The notes below the pieces were generated by a model. The model worked only from the letters and a program-made list of their open reading frames with translations. It made no database searches and was not told where the DNA came from. From positions 1 through 6,391 of the forward strand of contig WFQV01000343.1 of assembly GCA_015486905.1 (NCBI GenBank): a stretch of DNA of 6,391 nucleotides, read 5' to 3'. The stretch comes from Melioribacteraceae bacterium (GTDB lineage Bacteria; Bacteroidota; Ignavibacteria; Ignavibacteriales; Melioribacteraceae). Positions 1 through 5,390 of the stretch are shown here, in pieces. Position 1 is the stretch's first letter; the number at the start of each line of letters is the position of its first letter. A program made the translations under genes and the position numbers.

Positions 1-420
1 GTATGGCAAACTTCAGCCCTATTTAACAAATGGCAAAATCAAGTTGATTTATTTACTATTTCCGAAACGATTGGAATAATATTTATCGTTGTAACTATAA
101 TAATTACAATTAAAAATTACAGAAGCACACGTTACGTTACAACGAAAGACATACACACTTCGGGCGAAGTTCCAACGGAGAATGAAAACTTAACTTACGC
201 AGTTGATTTTTACAAACCGTTTGAAAGAGCTTTGGGCTCGGTTTTAAAAGCAAGCGTTGACAAAGTTTACAATTATACGGGTAAAATCCTTGAGCAATCC
301 TTTGATTATTTGCGTTACGTTTACACAGGTAACGGTCAAACTTACGCAATGTACGTTGTTTTGTTTTTAGCAATTTTATTGGTTTTTTCCGAGTTGATTT
401 TTGGCATTAAACTCTATTAG
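1..420 (+). CDS. Antiporter-like membrane subunit, C-terminal fragment (NuoL/HyfB/MbxH-type), 5' truncated by window edge
   Basis: The frame is open from base 1 to the TAG at 418-420, giving 139 residues of a longer protein whose start lies outside the window. Seen: a hydrophobic helix near residues 24-40 (rich in I/V/T), then a polar cytoplasmic-type loop with SGEVPTENENLTYAVDFYKP, an amphipathic stretch, and a last hydrophobic helix near 118-138 after TGNGQTYAMY. A 'GE ... Y..DFY.P..R' loop followed by 'TG..Q.Y..Y' and a terminal helix is how NuoL/HyfB/MbhH-type proton- or sodium-pumping subunits usually end. The position directly before a NuoH homologue fits the H-M-J-K-L order of Mbh/Mbx operons. 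Which antiporter paralogue this is (H, H' or another) cannot be decided without the N-terminal part. An internal TTG start at 232 gives a 62-residue ORF, but the frame continues upstream, so it is not treated as a separate gene. Confidence 0.75.
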   Translation, partial: VWQTSALFNKWQNQVDLFTISETIGIIFIVVTIIITIKNYRSTRYVTTKDIHTSGEVPTENENLTYAVDFYKPFERALGSVLKASVDKVYNYTGKILEQSFDYLRYVYTGNGQTYAMYVVLFLAILLVFSELIFGIKLY

Positions 421-425
421 GAATT

Positions 426-431
426 AAAGGA
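426..431 (+). promoter_or_regulatory. Ribosome binding site for the NuoH-like gene
   Basis: AAAGGA lies 9 bases before the ATG at 441, in the 20-base gap after the antiporter-like gene. It supports the chosen start. No promoter-like or terminator-like structure was seen in this gap, which fits co-transcription. Confidence 0.5.
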
Positions 432-440
432 AATTAGAAG

Positions 441-1349
441 ATGGAAATAAATTGGCTGAAAGTTCTTGGAGTTATTTTTACTCCAATAATAGCTTTCTTA
501 GTAGGTGTAACTTACGGAGCTTTGGATAGAATAATAACCGCAAGGGTTCAAAACCGTTACGGACCGCCGGTTACTCAGAATTTTCTTGATATTGTTAAAC
601 TTTACAGCAAGAAGACGAATATCCATCACGGTGTAATGCAGCATTTGGGCCCTGTATTTGCGATTACGGCTTCGGTTACTACGCTTTATTTCGTCCCGCT
701 CATTAACAAATCCGCCGTATTTACTAATATGAGTTTTCAGGGAGATTTGATTTTCCTTCTTTACATTATGGTTTTCGGTTCGTTAGGTATGGCTCTCGGT
801 GCAGGGCAGACGGGCAACCCGAACTCCGCAATAGGTGTTTCCCGTGGGCTTAGTCAAATGGTGGGATACGAAATTCCTTTCGTCCTTTCTTTAGTTGCAA
901 TTATGATTCAATTTCACACAACAAATTTAAATGATATTATTGCCGCCCAAACGAATTTTAACCATTGGATTATTTTTCAATCGCCTTTCGGTTTTCTTGC
1001 CGCAATTTTAGCTCTGCTTGGAATGATGGGTCACCAACCGTTTGATGTCGTAATTGCACCGGCGGAAATTGCTTCGGGACCACCGTCGGAATTCGGCGGT
1101 AAATATTTAGGTTTGATGTTAACCAGCCGCTCGATTTTCGTGTTTGCCAAGTTAGTGCTTTTTACAGACCTTTTCTTGGGCGGTGCGGCGGATTTTGTTA
1201 CACTGATTATTAAAACCTTTCTGCTTTTCTTAATTCCCGTATTTACAGGAATTGTAAGTCCCCGGTTTAGAACCGAGCAGTCAATCAGATTTTTCTGGGC
1301 TTGGCCCACAATATTTGGAATTATAGCCGTTTTAGTCGTTGTTTGGTAG
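441..1349 (+). CDS. mbxM: NuoH/MbxM-type integral membrane subunit (complex I subunit 1 family)
   Basis: This 302-residue membrane protein connects the peripheral redox arm to the ion-pumping arm in complex I and group 4 hydrogenase-type complexes. Family signatures seen: the first cytoplasmic loop ARVQNRYGPP (34-43) followed by NFLDIVKLYSK; AIGVSRG...GYEIPF (130-147) with the conserved Glu at 144; HQPFDVVIAPAEI (198-210) leading into SGPPSEFGGKYLG with acidic residues D202, E209 and E217; and PRFRTEQSIRFFW (274-286). Seven to eight hydrophobic segments are visible, starting at about residue 8. Length is normal for the EchB/MbhM/MbxM group. The Mbx assignment comes from the neighbouring catalytic subunits, not from this protein alone; generic annotation as NuoH would also be reasonable. 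An AAAGGA site and the 20-base gap after the antiporter gene support the ATG at 441. Confidence 0.93.
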   Translation: MEINWLKVLGVIFTPIIAFLVGVTYGALDRIITARVQNRYGPPVTQNFLDIVKLYSKKTNIHHGVMQHLGPVFAITASVTTLYFVPLINKSAVFTNMSFQGDLIFLLYIMVFGSLGMALGAGQTGNPNSAIGVSRGLSQMVGYEIPFVLSLVAIMIQFHTTNLNDIIAAQTNFNHWIIFQSPFGFLAAILALLGMMGHQPFDVVIAPAEIASGPPSEFGGKYLGLMLTSRSIFVFAKLVLFTDLFLGGAADFVTLIIKTFLLFLIPVFTGIVSPRFRTEQSIRFFWAWPTIFGIIAVLVVVW

Positions 1350-1354
1350 GTGAT
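1349..1354 (+). promoter_or_regulatory. Ribosome binding site that decides the NuoB-like start
   Basis: GGTGAT begins on the last base of the NuoH stop codon and ends 3 bases before the ATG at 1358. The same hexamer sits with identical 3-base spacing before the NuoC-like gene (1899-1904, ATG at 1908). This favours 1358 over the in-frame ATG at 1361 and over the far upstream ATG at 1301. Confidence 0.55.
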
Positions 1355-1357
1355 GAT

Positions 1358-1903
1358 ATGATGAATGATAAATATTCAAATAAAATAGTCGAAATAATTC
1401 AAAATTATGCAAGAAAAAGTTCGTTGTGGATTGTAGCCTACGGTACGGGCTGCGGAGCAATAGAATTGCCCCCCACAATGACATCACGCTACGATGCTGA
1501 GCGTTTTGGCATTCGTGGTTCCGCTACTCCCCGGCAGGCAGATGTACTATTGATTACAGGTTATCTTTCAACAAAAACTTTAAAAAGGGTAATCCGTACT
1601 TACGAACAGATGCAAGATCCCAAATATGTAATAGGCTTCGGTTCTTGCACAATTAACGGCGGAATGTATTGGGATTCTTACAATACAATTAAAGCTCTTG
1701 ATCAATACTTACCGGTTGATGTTTTTATTAACGGTTGCATGCCGCGCCCCGAAGCGGTTCTTTCGGGATTTATTAAACTTCAGGAATTAATTGCCGAGGG
1801 AAAGGCAAACGGAGCTCGCAAATACAAAGAAAATTTGGAATGGTACCGTACAAACCAAAGAAAAGTAATTAAAAATTGGAAAATGCCGGATTATAATTGG
1901 TGA
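1358..1903 (+). CDS. mbxJ: NuoB/MbxJ-type iron-sulfur small subunit with a three-cysteine cluster site
   Basis: This 181-residue cytoplasmic subunit carries the [4Fe-4S] cluster nearest the active site (N2 in complex I, proximal cluster in hydrogenases). Family signatures seen: GTGCGAIELPP (29-39), RFGIRGSATPRQADV (49-63), EQMQDPKYVIGFGSC (83-97), NGGMYWDSY and VDVFINGCMPRPEA (120-133). Candidate cluster ligands are C32, C97 and C127. Complex I has a tandem Cys pair at the first site and hydrogenases have CxxC. Here the residue before AIE is Gly (G33), so only three family cysteines remain. A three-Cys site agrees with the site-differentiated cluster described for the archaeal sulfane-reducing Mbs complex; I recall that finding but could not check it. 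The longest frame begins at 1301, but those 19 extra residues overlap the NuoH gene and lack family similarity. ATG 1358 has a GGTGAT site; ATG 1361 is the alternative. Confidence 0.9.
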   Translation: MMNDKYSNKIVEIIQNYARKSSLWIVAYGTGCGAIELPPTMTSRYDAERFGIRGSATPRQADVLLITGYLSTKTLKRVIRTYEQMQDPKYVIGFGSCTINGGMYWDSYNTIKALDQYLPVDVFINGCMPRPEAVLSGFIKLQELIAEGKANGARKYKENLEWYRTNQRKVIKNWKMPDYNW

Positions 1904-1904
1904 T
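1899..1904 (+). promoter_or_regulatory. Ribosome binding site for the NuoC-like gene, overlapping the previous stop codon
   Basis: GGTGAT spans the TGA stop of the NuoB-like gene and lies 3 bases before the ATG at 1908. The site is embedded in the end of the upstream gene, which suggests coupled translation of the two subunits. Confidence 0.5.
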
Positions 1905-1907
1905 AAA

Positions 1908-2492
1908 ATGAATTTGGAAAAAGAAAATAAATTAGCGAAACAAATAAACGAAATCTTCCACACGGCAGTTGTTAATATTCAACGTGAAAGACGTGTGCTT
2001 GTTGAGCTTCGGCAGGATTTGGTCCCTCCCTTCTTGACTTATGCCAAGGAATCATTGAGTTTTATTCACCTCGCTCATTTTTCCTGCGTCGATTGGATTG
2101 AGGAGAACAAATTTGAACTTGTCTATATTTTGTGGTCGTACGAAGAAGGCGTTTCAATAATTCTTAAAACAAAAATCAATAGAGAAAATCCGAAGTTTGT
2201 TTCGTTAAGAAATCTTTGGCCTCAGGCGGAAACTTACGAAAGGGAAATTCATGAAATGTTTGGTGTTGACTTCGAAGGTAATGACAGATTAGGCGAGTTC
2301 ATTTTGGAAGACTGGGAAGACATCCCGCCTATGAGGAGAGATTTCGATACGGTTAAATATGCCAGCGAACATTATTTTACTCGTCCCGGTAGAGAAGATG
2401 CCCAAGACGTAAGGGAAACAATAGCTAAACACAGCGGAGAAAAAATACCCGATTTTGCTAAAAAATATTCGATTCGAAGAGACAAAGAATGA
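1908..2492 (+). CDS. mbxK: NuoC/MbxK-type 30 kDa subunit
   Basis: This 194-residue soluble subunit packs against the large and small subunits in the peripheral arm of complex I-like enzymes; it binds no cofactor. The family core is clear: LAHFSCVDWIEENKFELVYIL (about 55-75), then the signature LWPQAETYEREIHEMFGVDFEG (103-124), ending in LEDWEDIPPMRRDF (133-146). The tail (147-194) is charged and polar and matches no motif I recognise; C-terminal extensions of this kind vary between members. It starts 4 bases after the NuoB-like gene and overlaps the NuoD-like gene by 4 bases (ATGA at 2489-2492), a classic sign of translational coupling for subunits needed in equal amounts. NuoC and NuoD are separate genes here, not fused as in some bacteria and some group 4 hydrogenases. 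Confidence 0.92.
   Translation: MNLEKENKLAKQINEIFHTAVVNIQRERRVLVELRQDLVPPFLTYAKESLSFIHLAHFSCVDWIEENKFELVYILWSYEEGVSIILKTKINRENPKFVSLRNLWPQAETYEREIHEMFGVDFEGNDRLGEFILEDWEDIPPMRRDFDTVKYASEHYFTRPGREDAQDVRETIAKHSGEKIPDFAKKYSIRRDKE
2489..2492 (+). other. ATGA start/stop overlap between NuoC-like and NuoD-like genes
   Basis: The ATG of the large-subunit gene overlaps the TGA of the NuoC-like gene. No strong Shine-Dalgarno site precedes it (GAAGAGA at 2476-2482 is the nearest purine-rich run), so translation is likely to depend on re-initiation by ribosomes finishing the upstream gene. Confidence 0.7.
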
Positions 2493-3592
2493 GAGAGAAA
2501 GAGACTACATTATATTTAGGACCTCAGCACCCGGGCATTACCGGGAATATGATGGTGAAATTAAAAGTTCAGGGAGATACTGTTGTTAGAGCTGAAACTC
2601 ACGTCGGTTACCTGCACCGTGCTTTCGAAAAATTAATGGAAGTACGTTCTTGGCTGCAATGCTTTCCGATTGTTTGCAGAATCTGTGTTCCGGAACCCGA
2701 CCCTAACGAAGAAAATTTAGCCCGAGCCGTAGAAGAGATTGAAGGCAGGGAAGTTCCCGAAAGGGCAAAATATATTCGCGTGATGGTTCTCGAACTTGCT
2801 CGCTTAACGGCTATTTTAATGTGGATGGGCGGGCAATCCGGCGCTGCAGGACTTTACACCATGCCTCAGTGGACAATAGGCGATCGTGATTACATCTTGG
2901 ACCTTTTCGAAGAACTGACCGGCGGGCGCGTTTACCATATGTATATCTGGCCCGGCGGCGTTCGCAGGGACTTACCCAATGGATTTGAAGACAAAGTTTT
3001 GAAAACACTTGACTACCTTGAAAGCAGACTCCCCGATTATGACCACTTAATGTTTGATAACGCAATTTTTCAGAAAAGAGCAAAAGGCGTGGGTGTAATT
3101 CCCAAAGACAAGGCTCTTGAGTGGGGAGTAGTTGGACCACCCTTAAGGGGCTGCGGAATTAGGCACGACGTTAGGATTGACGAACCGTACGAAGTTTACG
3201 ATAAATTAAATTTCATTATCCCGACTTACGAAGGCGGGGACGTCTGGGCACGCGCAATGGTTCGCCGTCAGGAATTCGAGCAGTCTATTTCAATTATACG
3301 CCAGGTAATAGAAAAGATGCCCAAAGGTGATTATTACAACAAAGTGCCGAATCCGTTAAATTGGGAAATTCCACCAGGAGAGGCTTACGTTAAAACCGAA
3401 AGCGTGCGAGGTGAATTCGGTTACTACGTGGTTAGCGACGGTTCAATGAAACCGAGACGTGTTCACGTACGAGGTGCCGCTTACGTACACGGCATTTCCC
3501 TGTTGGAAAGAATTTTAATCGGCGCTAATATTGCGGACGTTTCTTTTATTATGAATAGTCTGGGCGTTTGTCCGCCCGAAATAGAGAGGTAA
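2489..3592 (+). CDS. mbxL: NuoD/MbxL-type large subunit with degenerate [NiFe] site (CxxE at both ends)
   Basis: This 367-residue protein is homologous to complex I 49 kDa subunit and to the large subunit of group 4 [NiFe]-hydrogenases. Seen: LGPQHPG near the N terminus (10-16), THVGYLHRAFEKL (37-49), REVPERAKYIRVMVLEL (87-103), GGRVYHMYIWPGGVRRD, GPPLRGCGIRHDVR, VRGEFGYYVVSDG and a C terminus ending CPPEIER. In hydrogenases nickel is held by an N-terminal RxCGxC and a C-terminal DPCxxC. Here RICVPE (64-69) keeps C66 but has E69 in place of the second Cys, and the C terminus keeps C361 but has E364. Extra cysteines C58 and C63 lie just before C66. A working NiFe centre is therefore unlikely. 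The second His and Tyr used for quinone in NuoD are also not visible. This supports an Mbx/Mbs-type role, not H2 or quinone chemistry. No cofactor is assigned here. Confidence 0.9.
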   Translation: MREKETTLYLGPQHPGITGNMMVKLKVQGDTVVRAETHVGYLHRAFEKLMEVRSWLQCFPIVCRICVPEPDPNEENLARAVEEIEGREVPERAKYIRVMVLELARLTAILMWMGGQSGAAGLYTMPQWTIGDRDYILDLFEELTGGRVYHMYIWPGGVRRDLPNGFEDKVLKTLDYLESRLPDYDHLMFDNAIFQKRAKGVGVIPKDKALEWGVVGPPLRGCGIRHDVRIDEPYEVYDKLNFIIPTYEGGDVWARAMVRRQEFEQSISIIRQVIEKMPKGDYYNKVPNPLNWEIPPGEAYVKTESVRGEFGYYVVSDGSMKPRRVHVRGAAYVHGISLLERILIGANIADVSFIMNSLGVCPPEIER

Positions 3593-3598
3593 ATAAAT

Positions 3599-5389
3599 AT
3601 GGCAGATTTGAAAGGAATTTTATCTCCGTTTTCAGCATTGCAGCAAGGAGCTAAACATCCTCATACGGTTAAATATCCTAAAGAAACCAAGGTAACTGCC
3701 GAGCGTTACAGAGGCTTACATTACAACGATTTGGACGAATGTATCGGTTGCGGAACATGCGCTACTATTTGCCAGAACGAAGCAATCGATATGATTAAAA
3801 TAGAAGGTTACGAAACCAACGAAGGCGATTCGGGCTTAAGACCGCGCATCGACAATGGAAGATGCTGCTGGTGCGCTCTTTGCGTTGACGCCTGCCCTAC
3901 AGGTTCTTTAAGCCTTACGAAAGATTACATTTACGTATCGGATGACCCCAGCACATTTTTGTGGACTCCGGGAGTTGATAACCCGGACGGTAAAGAAAAA
4001 ATTTCTTTCAGAAGTGACGAAGGCATACCTTTATTGGATTACAAACGCATTCCGATGCGTGAATTGGAAGGAATGGAAAGGGTTAAATCTTTTGCAGAGG
4101 TTGTCCTTGGATACAACGAAGAGGAAGCCCGTAAGGAAGCTGCACGCTGTGTAGGCTGTGGAATTTGTACGGATATTTGCCCGGTTCACATGCACATACC
4201 CGAATACATCAATGCAATTGCCCGGGGGAATGACGAAGAGGCTGTTAAAATTATTTACGATAACAACCCACTCGGTGAAACTTGTGGTAAGGTTTGTACG
4301 AGAAGATGCGAAACAGTATGTGCAATTGGTCACCGAGGCGAACCGATTGCCATCCGCTGGTTAAAACGCTACGCTACGGAAAGAACAAAAAATGCCGATA
4401 TGATTAAGGAAATTGTTAATCCGGAAATTCTCCCACCCAACGGACACAGTGTGGGAATAATCGGCGCCGGTCCTTCGGGATTAACCGCAGGGTATTATCT
4501 TACCCTCCGCGGATTTGACGTAACAATTTACGAGGCAAAGGACAAACCCGGCGGAATGATTATGTACGGAATTCCTAAATACCGCTTACCATTGGAGAGT
4601 ATTGAAAAGCAAGTTTCTTACATGAAGAAAATGGGCGTTGAGATTAAATACAATACAGCCATTGGTAAAGATATTTCATTTGAAGAGCTTCACAAAAGAC
4701 ATGAGGCGGTTCTAATCGGTACCGGCTTTGAAAAGCCGTACGAGATTGGAATAAACGGCGAAGATGCCGAAGGCTCAATTCAAGCTATTAATTTCTTACG
4801 TAAGGTAAATAGCGAACAGCCGGTTGATATTGGTGATAAAGTGGTCGTTATAGGCGGCGGGGATGTAGCAATTGACGCCGCACGTGTTTCCAAAAGATTA
4901 GGCGCCGATGTTACTATTCTTTACAGAAGAAGAGTTGTTGATATGCCTGCCGATTGGGAGGAAATAGAAGGGACCGAACAAGAAGGGATCGAGATACACA
5001 CACAGGCAATTCCGCTTGAAATAATTACGGACGAAAAGAACCACGTAAAAGCAATTAAATATGCTAATGCCGAAATGATTCCCGACCCGAAAGGCGGACG
5101 TCCGAGACCCAAGGTAATTGAAGGTGATGAACATGTAATAGAGGTTACCTCCGTAATTGCTGCAATCGGTCAAGGTGCGGATTATTCCTTCATTCCGAAA
5201 GAAATTTTTGACCGGATTGAAACCAAGCGAGGAAGAATTGTAGTTAACGAAAAACAGCAGACAAGCGTTCCTTGGATTTTTGCCTCCGGCGATATTGCAA
5301 ACTTCCGTGCGGATGCAATCAGCGCTATTGCCGACGGCTACCGTGCAGTCAAAGGAATTGAAGAATTACTCTTGAAAAAGGAGGATTAA
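3599..5389 (+). CDS. MbxN/NuoI-like ferredoxin fused to a GltD/NfnB-type FAD/NAD(P)H oxidoreductase
   Basis: This 596-residue protein has three parts. Residues 1-110 form a NuoI/MbxN-like double cluster domain: C48, C51, C54, C58 and C89, C92, C95, C99 (each CxxCxxCxxxC; C90 is extra). Residues 165-265 form the iron-sulfur N-terminal domain of GltD/NfnB/PreT/dihydropyrimidine dehydrogenase proteins, with C184, C187, C190, C194 then C229, C233, C237, C241 and RGEPIAIRWLKRY. Residues 283-590 form the two-dinucleotide-fold flavoprotein: GIIGAGPSG for FAD (286-294) with E312, VVIGGGDVAID for NAD(P)H (416-426), YRRRVVDMPA (442-451) and FASGDIANFRADAISAIADG (561-580). Arginines at 443-445 suggest NADPH binding by analogy with GltD/NfnB. 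The gene occupies the slot of mbxN, so electrons probably pass between NAD(P)H and the small subunit through four clusters. Start: ATG with GAGAGG 9 bases upstream. A separate MbxN gene is not seen in the window. Confidence 0.9.
   Translation: MADLKGILSPFSALQQGAKHPHTVKYPKETKVTAERYRGLHYNDLDECIGCGTCATICQNEAIDMIKIEGYETNEGDSGLRPRIDNGRCCWCALCVDACPTGSLSLTKDYIYVSDDPSTFLWTPGVDNPDGKEKISFRSDEGIPLLDYKRIPMRELEGMERVKSFAEVVLGYNEEEARKEAARCVGCGICTDICPVHMHIPEYINAIARGNDEEAVKIIYDNNPLGETCGKVCTRRCETVCAIGHRGEPIAIRWLKRYATERTKNADMIKEIVNPEILPPNGHSVGIIGAGPSGLTAGYYLTLRGFDVTIYEAKDKPGGMIMYGIPKYRLPLESIEKQVSYMKKMGVEIKYNTAIGKDISFEELHKRHEAVLIGTGFEKPYEIGINGEDAEGSIQAINFLRKVNSEQPVDIGDKVVVIGGGDVAIDAARVSKRLGADVTILYRRRVVDMPADWEEIEGTEQEGIEIHTQAIPLEIITDEKNHVKAIKYANAEMIPDPKGGRPRPKVIEGDEHVIEVTSVIAAIGQGADYSFIPKEIFDRIETKRGRIVVNEKQQTSVPWIFASGDIANFRADAISAIADGYRAVKGIEELLLKKED
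5378..5384 (+). promoter_or_regulatory. Strong ribosome binding site for the DHOD-like gene
   Basis: AAGGAGG lies inside the last codons of the flavoprotein gene and 6 bases before the ATG at 5391. It is the strongest Shine-Dalgarno match in the window. The two genes are only one base apart, so the DHOD-like gene can be initiated efficiently from the same transcript. Confidence 0.75.
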
Positions 5390-5390
5390 A

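Noticed and set aside
232..420. Separate 62-residue small protein starting at TTG
   Set aside because: The same frame is open back to base 1 and encodes NuoL/HyfB-like C-terminal sequence, so this is the end of a longer truncated gene.
1031..1309. Reverse-strand open frames here and at 137-373, 2811-3140, 4031-4333, 4898-5173 and 4921-5112
   Set aside because: All lie opposite well-supported genes, show no recognisable motif and are typical antisense shadows.
1301..1357. In-frame upstream ATG that would lengthen the NuoB-like protein by 19 residues
   Set aside because: The extension lies inside the NuoH gene and has no family similarity. ATG 1358 has a GGTGAT site with the same spacing as the next gene.
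2489..3592. Functional [NiFe] hydrogenase large subunit
   Set aside because: Only two of the four nickel cysteines are present; both CxxC motifs read CxxE.
441..3592. Ordinary quinone-reducing complex I (nuoBCDH)
   Set aside because: The tandem Cys of NuoB and the quinone His of NuoD are missing, the order places the NuoH gene before the NuoB gene, and a GltD-like fusion takes the NuoI slot.
3942..4364. Two short plus-strand frames inside the flavoprotein gene (3942-4154, 4158-4364)
   Set aside because: They are in another frame of a clearly coding, motif-rich region and have no family features.
3599..5389. Glutamate synthase small subunit (gltD)
   Set aside because: No large GltB subunit gene lies beside it, and the extra N-terminal 2x[4Fe-4S] domain and operon context point to a respiratory complex.
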